Under the pieces are notes generated by a model, which saw only the letters and a program-made list of their open reading frames with translations, had not been told where the DNA came from and did no database searches. This document shows, one piece after another, positions 56,712 to 64,000 of a DNA stretch of 64,000 nt. Every line of letters begins with the position of its first letter. The stretch's first letter is position 1. The translations under genes and the position numbers were made by a program. Origin of the DNA: an uncultured Paracoccaceae bacterium (GTDB lineage: Bacteria > Pseudomonadota > Alphaproteobacteria > Rhodobacterales > Rhodobacteraceae); contig CANLYJ010000005.1 of the NCBI GenBank assembly GCA_947495295.1, positions 1 to 64,000 on the forward strand. Reading direction: 5' to 3'.

Positions 56712-58019
56712 ATGACAGACCTCACCCCTCGGGAAATCGTATCGGAGCTCGACCGGTTCATCATCGGCCAGAAAGACGCCAAGCGGGCAGTGGCTGTGGC
56801 CCTGCGCAATCGCTGGCGGCGCAAGCAACTGGGTGATGATCTGCGCGATGAGGTCTATCCCAAAAATATCCTGATGATCGGGCCCACCGGGGTCGGTAAA
56901 ACCGAAATTAGCCGTCGTCTGGCAAAACTCGCGCGCGCACCGTTTATCAAGATCGAAGCCACCAAATTCACCGAGGTCGGTTATGTTGGTCGCGACGTTG
57001 AACAGATCATCCGCGATCTGGTGGACACCGCCATTCTGGATACCCGCGAACACATGCGCGAGGATGTGAAAGCCAAGGCACATCAAGCCGCCGAAGATCG
57101 GGTGATCACCGCCGTGGCCGGGACCGATGCACGCGACGCCACCCGCGACATGTTCCGCAAAAAACTGAAATCGGGCGAGCTTGATAACACCATGATCGAG
57201 CTTGAACTGACCGACACCTCCAACCCGATGGGCGGTTTCGAAATCCCCGGCCAACCCGGCGGAATGGGCGGCATGATGAACCTTGGCGATCTGTTCGGCA
57301 AAGCCATGGGCGGACGCACGATCAAAAAGAAGATGACAGTCGCGGAAAGCTACGAAGCACTGATCGCGGACGAGGCCGACAAACTGCTCGACGATGAAAC
57401 TGTCACCAAGGCAGCGCTTGAAGCCGTCGAACAGAACGGCATCGTCTTTCTTGATGAAATCGACAAGGTTTGCGCCAATGCTGACCGGCGCGGTGCCGAT
57501 GTCAGTCGCGAAGGTGTACAGCGCGACCTGTTACCGCTGATCGAAGGCACAACCGTGTCCACCAAACACGGACCGATCAAAACCGACCATATCTTGTTCA
57601 TCGCCTCCGGCGCGTTCCACGTCGCCAAACCATCGGACCTGCTGCCCGAACTGCAAGGGCGTTTGCCGATCCGGGTCGAACTGCGCGCCCTGACCGAAGA
57701 TGACTTCGTGCGCATCCTGACTGAAACCGACAATGCGCTGACCCTGCAATATTCCGCCCTGATGAAAACTGAAGAGGTCACCGTGACCTTCGCCGAAGAC
57801 GGGATCAAAGCGCTGGCAAAAATCGCGGCAGAGGTGAATGAAAGCGTCGAAAATATCGGCGCGCGCAGGCTCTATACCGTGATCGAACGCGTGTTCGAAG
57901 ATCTGTCCTTCAATGCCCCTGATCGGGCGGGCGATGACATCACAATCGACGCAGATTTTGTCGAGGAACATCTGGGCGAACTTGCCCGTTCCACGGATGT
58001 CAGCCGCTACGTTCTCTGA
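56712..58019 (+). CDS. hslU: HslU ATPase subunit
   Basis: A 435-residue AAA+ unfoldase of the HslUV protease. Walker A is GPTGVGKTE (57-65), Walker B is FLDEIDKV near residue 252, sensor segments include [22 protein letters not shown], and the C-terminus ends RYVL as needed to bind HslV. The pore motif GYVGRDVE is present. It follows the membrane protein by eight bases rather than hslV. Confidence 0.97.
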   Translation: MTDLTPREIVSELDRFIIGQKDAKRAVAVALRNRWRRKQLGDDLRDEVYPKNILMIGPTGVGKTEISRRLAKLARAPFIKIEATKFTEVGYVGRDVEQIIRDLVDTAILDTREHMREDVKAKAHQAAEDRVITAVAGTDARDATRDMFRKKLKSGELDNTMIELELTDTSNPMGGFEIPGQPGGMGGMMNLGDLFGKAMGGRTIKKKMTVAESYEALIADEADKLLDDETVTKAALEAVEQNGIVFLDEIDKVCANADRRGADVSREGVQRDLLPLIEGTTVSTKHGPIKTDHILFIASGAFHVAKPSDLLPELQGRLPIRVELRALTEDDFVRILTETDNALTLQYSALMKTEEVTVTFAEDGIKALAKIAAEVNESVENIGARRLYTVIERVFEDLSFNAPDRAGDDITIDADFVEEHLGELARSTDVSRYVL

Positions 58020-58080
58020 ACTTATAAGACGGGTGGTTTGAGGGTTTCCACCCGGATTAAACCGGATCATCAAGGGCGGC

Positions 58081-59307
58081 ATGAGCCAACCCACCGGATA
58101 CCTGCGTTTCATTCGCGAAAACCTGCCTTTTCTGGCAACGGGCGCGCTGCTATCGCTGCTGTCCAGTTTCGGGCAAACCTTTTTCATCGCCATCTTCGGC
58201 AGCGAAATCCGCGACACATACGGACTATCCAACGGCGATTGGGGGCTGATCTATATGGTCGGCACAGGGGCTTCCGCGCTTTTGATGGTCTTTGCCGGTG
58301 GGTTGGCAGACAGGTTCCGGGTGCGAACACTCGGCGTATTGGTCGTCTTACTTTTGGGCTGTGCCTGCCTATTTATGGCCTTCAACACTGCCGCCGCACT
58401 CCTCCCCCTTGTCATTTTCGCCCTGCGTTTCATGGGGCAAGGGATGACAAGCCACATGTCCACCGTCGCCATGGCCCGCTGGTTCGTGGCGACACGCGGG
58501 CGGGCGCTTGCCGTTGCCGCATTCGGGTTCATGCTGGGCGAGGCGACATTGCCCCTGACCATGGTCTGGCTGAAATCCATGATCGACTGGCGGACGCTCT
58601 GGATCTGTTTCGCCGGGATCTGCGTGATCGCCGCGCTGATCCTGCACCGGCTCTTGCGGCTGGAACGCACGCCGCAATCCATCGCCGAAACGGAACAATC
58701 CACGGGCATGCAAAACCGGCACTGGACACGAGCAGATGCACTGCGCCACCCGCTATTCTGGGCCATGGTGCCAGCCGTCATGTCCTTTTCCGGGTTTGCA
58801 ACCGCGTTCTGGTTCCATCAGGCACATTTCGCCGAAATCAAAGGCTGGTCACATCTGGCACTCGTCTCTGTCTTCCCGCTCGGCACGCTGGCCCTGTCGC
58901 TGTCCACCATAGGATATGGCTGGGCCATCGACCGGCTGGGGGCCGTACGGCTTTTGCCGATCTACCTGCTGCCACTGGTTATCGCGTTCTTTCTGCACTG
59001 GTACGCACCCAGCCTTGGATGGACCGCGCTTGCTGTCATGTTGATGGGGTTGGCCGGCGGGGGACAGGCGACATTGCTCAACGCCTGCTGGGCCGAACTT
59101 TACGGCACCAAACATATCGGGTCGATCAAATCGGCTGCAACGGCATTAATGGTGCTTGGTTCAGCGATTGGGCCTGGGCTTAGCGGGTGGTTGATCGACA
59201 ATGGCATTGGTTTTGAATTGCAGCAGCTGGGCTATGCCGCAATCTTCGCATTTGCCGCGCTGATCCTGATCGCCCCGTCCCGCCGGGCGCTAGCGGCGCT
59301 TGCGTAG
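58081..59307 (+). CDS. MFS transporter
   Basis: A 408-residue protein with about 12 transmembrane segments and the MFS loop motif GGLADRFRVRTLG after the second. It has a single-domain major-facilitator plan with no extra domains. The 3' end overlaps the convergent smr gene by 18 bases. Its position between hslU and smr suggests a housekeeping locus, but no substrate can be inferred. Confidence 0.85.
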   Translation: MSQPTGYLRFIRENLPFLATGALLSLLSSFGQTFFIAIFGSEIRDTYGLSNGDWGLIYMVGTGASALLMVFAGGLADRFRVRTLGVLVVLLLGCACLFMAFNTAAALLPLVIFALRFMGQGMTSHMSTVAMARWFVATRGRALAVAAFGFMLGEATLPLTMVWLKSMIDWRTLWICFAGICVIAALILHRLLRLERTPQSIAETEQSTGMQNRHWTRADALRHPLFWAMVPAVMSFSGFATAFWFHQAHFAEIKGWSHLALVSVFPLGTLALSLSTIGYGWAIDRLGAVRLLPIYLLPLVIAFFLHWYAPSLGWTALAVMLMGLAGGGQATLLNACWAELYGTKHIGSIKSAATALMVLGSAIGPGLSGWLIDNGIGFELQQLGYAAIFAFAALILIAPSRRALAALA

Positions 59308-59871
59308 ATAAACATAATAGGCGCCATGCCCGCCATGGCGCAGATGGGCTGGCGTGACCTGCAAAATCGCTTGCGACAAGGGCGGCAAGGCCAACCATTG
59401 CGGCACCTGATGACGCAACACACCATGACGCGTGGGAATCGGGCCGCCATCATCGCGATCCTTTCCCTTACCCGTAATCACCAGCACCAAACGACGGCCC
59501 AGTGATTGCGACCCAAGGATAAAAGCCACCAGTTCGGGATGCGCCTCAGCCATGGTCATGCCGTGCAAATCGATTTTCGCCTCAGGTTTCAGCTTGCCAC
59601 GCTTCATCTTGCCGAATGACTTGTGATCCATATTCACCGGTGAAACCGACAAACGTTCCGTGATCCCAGGCAAAATATCGTTGGACCTGCGCGGGGGTGC
59701 GCCCTGACCAACTTCAAAACGATCGACCACCGTCTTTTTTGATTTTGGTTTGGCAGGCTGTGGTGTGACGGGCTCCTCACGCTTGCGTTGCGGGTCCATC
59801 GGCGTGGTCCGGTCTGCCACGCGATCCCACAACGCCTTTTCCTCAGCCGACAGGTGGCGCGGACGGCGCAT
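59290..59871 (-). CDS. Smr/MutS2-like domain protein
   Basis: A 193-residue protein with a flexible, charged N-terminus (about 90 residues) and a C-terminal Smr domain. The Smr core IDLHGMTMAEAH and VLVITGKG, then the TRHGVLRHQVPQWL segment, are complete. Smr domains nick or cleave DNA or RNA. The start codon overlaps the mltA stop by one base. Confidence 0.92.
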   Translation of the reverse strand: MRRPRHLSAEEKALWDRVADRTTPMDPQRKREEPVTPQPAKPKSKKTVVDRFEVGQGAPPRRSNDILPGITERLSVSPVNMDHKSFGKMKRGKLKPEAKIDLHGMTMAEAHPELVAFILGSQSLGRRLVLVITGKGKDRDDGGPIPTRHGVLRHQVPQWLALPPLSQAILQVTPAHLRHGGHGAYYVYLRKRR

Positions 59872-60902
59872 TAGCGGTTCGCCACCACAAGCGGATGCGC
59901 GATGGTCGATGGCAGCAACACCACCATGCGACCCGCATCCTTGATCTGCCCGGCGGCACGGCCAGCATCCGCACCCGTGCCGAAAAAGATATCCGCGCGC
60001 TGTGCACCTTTGATGGCCGATCCGGTATCTTGGGCGACCATCAGCCGGTTCATCGGCTCTGCACCCTGTTTTTCGATCCAGACCGGGGCACCCAAGGTGA
60101 CAAAAGCAGGATCAACCGCGATGGTCCGTCCTTCGGTGATCGACCTGTTCATCGCACCAAGCGGACCCAGATCAGCGGGCACTTCGCTTACCTCGCGAAA
60201 GAAAACATAGCTTTCGTTTTCCCACAAAAGGGCGCGGCCTTCCTCGCGATTTTCACGCACCCAATTGCGGATCACAGCAGCAGACACCTGATGCGGTTCA
60301 AAAATACCGCGTTCCACAAGTACCCTCCCAACAGAGGAATAATTGCGGCTATTCTTGCCACCATAACCAACACGCATCATCGACCCATCTGGCAGGCGCA
60401 CGCGACCCGACCCCTGCACCTGCAGGAAAAACAAATCAACGGGATCGGTTAGCCAGGCAAGCTCCAGCCCCTTACCCCGCAGCGGTTGGTCTTCATCAAT
60501 TTCCCGGCGGGTGAAATAGGGCTCGCCCGGGACCAGATCATCCGGCACAGCGTAGATCGGGTATTGATAGTCATTGCCCCTCTCGCGGGCGCCCGGCAGT
60601 TCCGGCTCAAAATAACCAGTGAACAACATCGGTTCACTATCTTCCATCAAGACGGGTCGAAAGAACTTTTCAAAAAATCCACGCGGCTCTGGCCCACGGC
60701 GGGCATAATCGCACAGGATTTCCCAACGCGGATCGCGGATATCGCCGCAGGTGTTCAGAAAAACATCAAGGGCGGCCTGATGATCATCCGCCGCCCAACC
60801 GGTCAATTCCTCAAACGGAATCTGGGTATATGTTGGTTCGGACATCACACTGCCTGCCATCGTCAGGGAAAGCCACAGACCACCAAACCAACTGCGGCTC
60901 AT
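59871..60902 (-). CDS. mltA: Membrane-bound lytic murein transglycosylase A
   Basis: A 343-residue lytic transglycosylase. A signal sequence covers residues 1-21 with no lipobox cysteine, so it is probably periplasmic or non-lipidated, unlike E. coli MltA. The MltA core FTGYFEPEL, LFFLQVQGSGRVRLPDG and VGYGGKN are present, and the catalytic aspartate is in VAQDTGSAIKGAQRADIFFGTG. It overlaps timA by four bases and smr by one. Confidence 0.95.
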   Translation of the reverse strand: MSRSWFGGLWLSLTMAGSVMSEPTYTQIPFEELTGWAADDHQAALDVFLNTCGDIRDPRWEILCDYARRGPEPRGFFEKFFRPVLMEDSEPMLFTGYFEPELPGARERGNDYQYPIYAVPDDLVPGEPYFTRREIDEDQPLRGKGLELAWLTDPVDLFFLQVQGSGRVRLPDGSMMRVGYGGKNSRNYSSVGRVLVERGIFEPHQVSAAVIRNWVRENREEGRALLWENESYVFFREVSEVPADLGPLGAMNRSITEGRTIAVDPAFVTLGAPVWIEKQGAEPMNRLMVAQDTGSAIKGAQRADIFFGTGADAGRAAGQIKDAGRMVVLLPSTIAHPLVVANR

Positions 60903-61558
60903 TCGCCCGTCGCGATAAGCCGCCAGTTCGGATCATCCGAATCCATCTTGCGCGAGAATGTCCAAACATCCTTCTGGCGCTTGATCTCGGAATCACTACC
61001 CTCAATGACATCGCCTGCATTATCGCGGACAACCGATGTCATTTCGCTCTTAAAGCTGACCGTGACGTCACCCTCTTGCGTGGTTTCATCAAATTCAGCC
61101 TCGACCAATGACATATCGCTGATGCCGATGAAATTCGCCTCAATCGTCAGGCCCTTGCGCTGGCGTTCATCAACGACGGTGGCAAATGCCTCGTAAACGT
61201 CCTCGGAAATGAAGGGCACAACCGTGTCCAGATCACCCTTTTCAAAAGCCATCAGGATCATTTCATAAGCACCACGGGCACCGCCAAGGAACTCACCCAC
61301 GTTAAATGACGGATCGACACGTTTCATTGCCGCCAGGGCTTTCGCATTATCAGAATCCTCAGCCACATGATCCGTGATATCCAGATCAGGTCCACCTTCG
61401 ATCACATCGAATTCAGGTTTTTTGCGCCGGTCGGCGTCGGGCCGGGTCACTGCCGGTTTTTCATACCCTTCACGGGTGCCAAGAACACCGCGCAGACGCA
61501 GGATCAGGAAGATGGCGATGCCAGCAAGAACAAGAAGCTGGATAATCGGAGAGTTCAT
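60899..61558 (-). CDS. Tim44/TimA family protein
   Basis: A 219-residue protein with one N-terminal membrane anchor (residues 5-22) and a C-terminal Tim44 domain (about residues 75-219). Segments GGARGAYEMILMAFEKGDLDT and FISEDVYEAFATVV are typical. In mitochondria Tim44 is part of the import motor; in alphaproteobacteria TimA is an envelope protein of less clear role. It lies next to mltA, secB and fxsA, a conserved order in the group. Confidence 0.9.
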   Translation of the reverse strand: MNSPIIQLLVLAGIAIFLILRLRGVLGTREGYEKPAVTRPDADRRKKPEFDVIEGGPDLDITDHVAEDSDNAKALAAMKRVDPSFNVGEFLGGARGAYEMILMAFEKGDLDTVVPFISEDVYEAFATVVDERQRKGLTIEANFIGISDMSLVEAEFDETTQEGDVTVSFKSEMTSVVRDNAGDVIEGSDSEIKRQKDVWTFSRKMDSDDPNWRLIATGE

Positions 61559-61616
61559 AAGGACCTCGTTTCAGGGTTGGGCATGGTAATTACCCAGTCG
61601 AACCTTATGTAGGTCA

Positions 61617-61643
61617 GGGGTAAGGCCAAGTCCACCTTACCCC
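61617..61643. repeat. Perfect inverted repeat in the timA-fxsA intergenic region
   Basis: A nine-base stem (GGGGTAAGG, 61617-61625, with CCTTACCCC, 61635-61643) closes a nine-base loop. It ends 25 bases before the fxsA ATG, so it could be an operator or a leader hairpin. Confidence 0.6.
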
Positions 61644-61668
61644 CAAACAAGTTACGAAAGGCATCCCC

Positions 61669-62148
61669 ATGTGGCTGTTACTTGCTTTTATTGCGGTCCC
61701 AATGATCGAAATCGCCCTGTTTATTCAGGTTGGCGGCCTGATCGGTGTCTGGTGGACGCTGCTGATCGTACTGATTACAGCGATAGCCGGGTCCTATCTG
61801 GTGCGGGCGCAAGGGCTACGAGAGCTTGGAAATCTGCAGCAATCCTTCTCTGAACTGCGCGATCCGACAGAACCATTGGCCAATGGGGCAATGATCCTGT
61901 TTGCCGGTGCGTTGCTTCTGACGCCGGGGTTCTTCACAGACATCGTGGGATTGTCACTTCTTGTGCCACAGGTGCGACGGTCCGCATTCCTGTGGGCGCG
62001 GTCAAGGATCAAGGTGCAGCGCTTTTCTATGGGACCGCAACCGCAGAAAGAGCCGGAACCACGGGACCGCGTGGTCGATGCGGAATTCACGGACGTGACA
62101 CCGGATAAGAAACCAACCCATCCCACATCAGGCTGGACCCAGCATTGA
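61669..62148 (+). CDS. fxsA: FxsA family membrane protein
   Basis: A 159-residue protein with three to four hydrophobic segments and a charged C-terminal tail (from about residue 115). FIAVPMIEIALFIQVG and GALLLTPGFFTDIVGL are the FxsA signatures. In E. coli FxsA (YtfJ-like, suppressor of F exclusion of T7) is of unknown mechanism. It is divergent from timA and 61 bases upstream of secB. Confidence 0.92.
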   Translation: MWLLLAFIAVPMIEIALFIQVGGLIGVWWTLLIVLITAIAGSYLVRAQGLRELGNLQQSFSELRDPTEPLANGAMILFAGALLLTPGFFTDIVGLSLLVPQVRRSAFLWARSRIKVQRFSMGPQPQKEPEPRDRVVDAEFTDVTPDKKPTHPTSGWTQH

Positions 62149-62209
62149 GCCTTGCTTGATTGGCTGCTAGGAACACGCCAACTCAACAATCCAACCGGAG
62201 CAATTCCTA

Positions 62210-62707
62210 ATGTCTGATGCACCCGCCGAAAACGGCGCAGAACAACCGCAACAACCGCAAGTCACCAGCCGCGTTCTGGCGCAGTACATCCGCGACATGT
62301 CGTTCGAAAACATTCTGGCGCAAAAGGGTGTGCAGGGCGATGCCCAGCCAGAAATTCAGGTGCAGGTCAATCTGGACGCGCGCAAGCGCACAGCTGACAA
62401 CCAGTTTGAGATCATCACGAAGCTCAACATCACCAGCAAGACCAAGGAAAAGGGCGAACCGCTTTTCGTTCTGGAAATCGAATATGCGGGCGTGTTCCAC
62501 GTCGAAGGCGTGCCAGAAGAACAGATGCACCCCTATCTGCTGATCGAATGCCCGCGCATCACATTCCCATTCCTGCGCCGGATCGTCAGCGATGTGACAC
62601 GCGATGGTGGCTTCCCACCGCTGAACCTGGAAACTATTGATTTCCTGGCACTTTATCGCAGTGAGCTGGCCCGCCGGGCAGAAACCGAAAAAGCCAAAGC
62701 AAACTAG
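62210..62707 (+). CDS. secB: Protein-export chaperone SecB
   Basis: A 165-residue SecB. The segments QYIRDMSFENILAQKG and YAGVFHVEGVPEEQMHPYLLIECPRITFPFLRRIV are the substrate-binding β-sheet and helix of the family. It holds unfolded preproteins for SecA. The stop (62705-62707) is embedded in a 21-base palindrome shared with dnaQ. Confidence 0.97.
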   Translation: MSDAPAENGAEQPQQPQVTSRVLAQYIRDMSFENILAQKGVQGDAQPEIQVQVNLDARKRTADNQFEIITKLNITSKTKEKGEPLFVLEIEYAGVFHVEGVPEEQMHPYLLIECPRITFPFLRRIVSDVTRDGGFPPLNLETIDFLALYRSELARRAETEKAKAN

Positions 62708-62721
62708 GTTTAACCTAGTTT
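62701..62721. terminator. Palindrome spanning both secB and dnaQ stops
   Basis: A perfect 10-base inverted repeat around one T (AAACTAGGTT-T-AACCTAGTTT). It contains the TAG of secB and the TAA of dnaQ. Each strand ends in a short T-rich stretch, so it may be a weak bidirectional terminator. Confidence 0.6.
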
Positions 62722-63441
62722 CTTCCACAATGCGCCGTCGCCCAGACTGTCAACAAAGGCAGCATGGGCGGCGGCTTCTTTTTGTCCGATACGCGGTGGC
62801 AACGGGGTGGGCCGCGGCATCGGTCGCCAGTCTTCGGCATCAGCACTGTCAGATGTCTTGCGGGTATCGGCCGCTAATGCAAAATCCGGCTGACGGCCAC
62901 CAATCAGCTCCAGATACACTTCGGCCAGAATTTCACTGTCCAACAATGCGCCGTGCAAGGTCCGCGACGAATTATCGATACCAAAACGCCGGCAAAGCGC
63001 ATCCAGCGATGCGGGCGAACCGGGGAACCGCCGACGGGCAATAGCCAAAGTATCCAATGCCTGATCCATCGGCAGCAATGGGCGGTTCAGCCATCCCAAT
63101 TCTGCATTCAGGAATTTCATGTCGAAAGCGGCATTGTGGATGACCAGCTTTGCGTCACCAACAAAATCCACAAAATCCTGGGCGATATCTTCAAAAACAG
63201 GTTTGTCGCGCAGGGTTTCCTGCCCCGGCTTCGGCTCTTGCGGCGGTTCAAGCAGATCAGGACCGATGCCATGCACACCAAACGCCTCCGCAGGCATAGA
63301 TCGGCGGGGATTGATATATTGGTGATAGGTGCGGCCTGTTGGGACATGACCCATCAGTTCAACGGCACCAATCTCCACGATCCGGTCACCTTCGGACGGT
63401 TCAAAACCTGTTGTTTCAGTATCAAGGACGATTTCACGCAT
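62710..63441 (-). CDS. dnaQ: DNA polymerase III ε subunit (proofreading exonuclease)
   Basis: A 243-residue DEDDh exonuclease. The Exo I motif DTETTG begins at residue 7, Exo II is [11 protein letters not shown] and Exo III is [14 protein letters not shown]. It proofreads for the replicative polymerase. I chose the ATG at 63441; the coaE stop lies inside its first codons (8-base overlap). Confidence 0.96.
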   Translation of the reverse strand: MREIVLDTETTGFEPSEGDRIVEIGAVELMGHVPTGRTYHQYINPRRSMPAEAFGVHGIGPDLLEPPQEPKPGQETLRDKPVFEDIAQDFVDFVGDAKLVIHNAAFDMKFLNAELGWLNRPLLPMDQALDTLAIARRRFPGSPASLDALCRRFGIDNSSRTLHGALLDSEILAEVYLELIGGRQPDFALAADTRKTSDSADAEDWRPMPRPTPLPPRIGQKEAAAHAAFVDSLGDGALWKKLG

Positions 63442-64000
63442 CTGTCTGGCCTCTGATCGTAGCAATCAGATTCTGCACCGCCGCGCGGGTGTCGTCCAGC
63501 GTGATCGTCTCAATCACGTGATCCGCGCGATCACGCTTTTCCGCATCGGGTATTTGTCGGGCCAAAATCGCCTCAAGCTGTTTTTCGGTCATGCCCGGGC
63601 GGTCAAGAACACGGCGGCGCTGCACATCAGCAGGGGCAGAGACAACAAGCACCGAATCGAGCCATTCGTCAGCGCCGGTTTCGAATAACAGCGGAATATC
63701 AAACAACAGTAAGGGGGCATCATGCTGCGCAATGAAATCTGCACGGCTACTGGCGACCAACGGATGCACAATCGCCTCGATCCGGGTCAGGGCGTCTGGG
63801 TCGGCAGCGATCAGGGGTTTCAACGCATTGCGCGAAACCGCGCCATCAATAACAGCATCTGGAAATGCCTTTGCCATCGGGGCAACAGCAGCGCCACCTT
63901 GATCGTAAAGCTCATGCACAACCGCATCCGCATCCCAGACCGGCACACCCGCATCGCGAAACATCGCTGCCGTCGTCGATTTGCCCATGCCAATCGAACC
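63434..64000 (-). CDS. coaE: Dephospho-CoA kinase (partial, 5' end beyond window)
   Basis: A P-loop kinase of 188 residues as far as visible. The Walker [15 protein letters not shown] lies at the very edge, so only a few N-terminal residues are missing. [11 protein letters not shown] and the [21 protein letters not shown] segment match CoaE, which phosphorylates dephospho-CoA in the last step of CoA synthesis. It overlaps dnaQ by eight bases. Confidence 0.95.
   Translation of the reverse strand, partial: GSIGMGKSTTAAMFRDAGVPVWDADAVVHELYDQGGAAVAPMAKAFPDAVIDGAVSRNALKPLIAADPDALTRIEAIVHPLVASSRADFIAQHDAPLLLFDIPLLFETGADEWLDSVLVVSAPADVQRRRVLDRPGMTEKQLEAILARQIPDAEKRDRADHVIETITLDDTRAAVQNLIATIRGQTDA

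Noticed and set aside
58031-58053. GGGTGG/CCACCC repeat after hslU
   Set aside because: Only six base pairs, with no T-run; not a convincing terminator.
58038-59183. Plus-strand frame of 381 codons
   Set aside because: Same strand but different frame inside the MFS gene. It is rich in Arg and His, as expected from a shifted frame.
1-64000. CRISPR array, prophage, toxin-antitoxin or defence island
   Set aside because: No regular spaced repeats, phage structural genes or defence-type domains were seen in the window.

Overview
The window reads as a chromosomal segment of an alphaproteobacterium of the Rhodobacterales (Roseobacter group). The evidence is the gene content: a σE/ChrR singlet-oxygen locus, the RegB–SenC–RegA redox regulators, AddAB in place of RecBCD, a DUF3035 (BamF-type) lipoprotein, a Tim44-like TimA protein, and an aerobic phenylacetate cluster. 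Codon use is moderately GC-rich and genes are tightly packed with 1-8 base overlaps. I cannot name the genus from sequence alone.

Layout. 0.1-2.5 kb (+): a histidine-phosphatase-fold protein, a GST and a saccharopine-dehydrogenase-type enzyme. 2.5-9.7 kb: a DUF3775 gene, then a five-gene minus-strand operon (FAD oxidoreductase, DUF1365, MFS_2, DUF3833, SDR) divergent from rpoE-chrR. The two sides share a 120-base region with one good σE-like promoter facing each way. A DUF3108 periplasmic protein follows. 9.7-22.6 kb: rmuC and mutL (DNA repair), an epimerase, a pair of M16 peptidases (one without the zinc motif), bamF-like, lspA, purH, a heparinase II/III-family protein and an RsmB-type RNA methyltransferase. 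22.6-27.4 kb is the only clearly degenerate area. It holds an IS5-type transposase relic, an AGE epimerase and a UgpC-type ABC ATPase left behind from a sugar operon whose glycoside hydrolase has lost its N-terminal half, a metallophosphoesterase stub, tandem 20-bp repeats like an IS21-type end, and tRNA-Lys.

27.5-30.2 kb: dapF, mtaB and a second GST. 30.2-41.2 kb: the phenylacetate (paa) cluster in three units: paaZ-paaX (-), paaG-paaI-paaK-tetR (+), and paaJ-paaA-B-C-D-E (-). It encodes CoA activation, epoxidation, isomerisation, ring cleavage, thioesterase rescue and the final thiolase. PaaF and PaaH are not in the window. Two unrelated repressor types (PaaX and TetR) lie in the cluster. 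41.3-44.0 kb: regA, senC and regB.

44.1-54.5 kb (+): a PAS protein, then tsaE-amgK-murU-addB-addA, nearly all with overlapping start/stop codons, and trxA with a strong terminator. 54.6-64.0 kb: hslV and hslU, separated by a DM13 protein and a multi-pass membrane protein; an MFS transporter; smr, mltA and timA (-); fxsA and secB (+); dnaQ and the partial coaE (-) at the right edge.

I found no CRISPR array, prophage, defence island or toxin-antitoxin pair. The most interesting parts are the σE-controlled membrane module, the paa regulatory region, and the decayed sugar operon beside tRNA-Lys.
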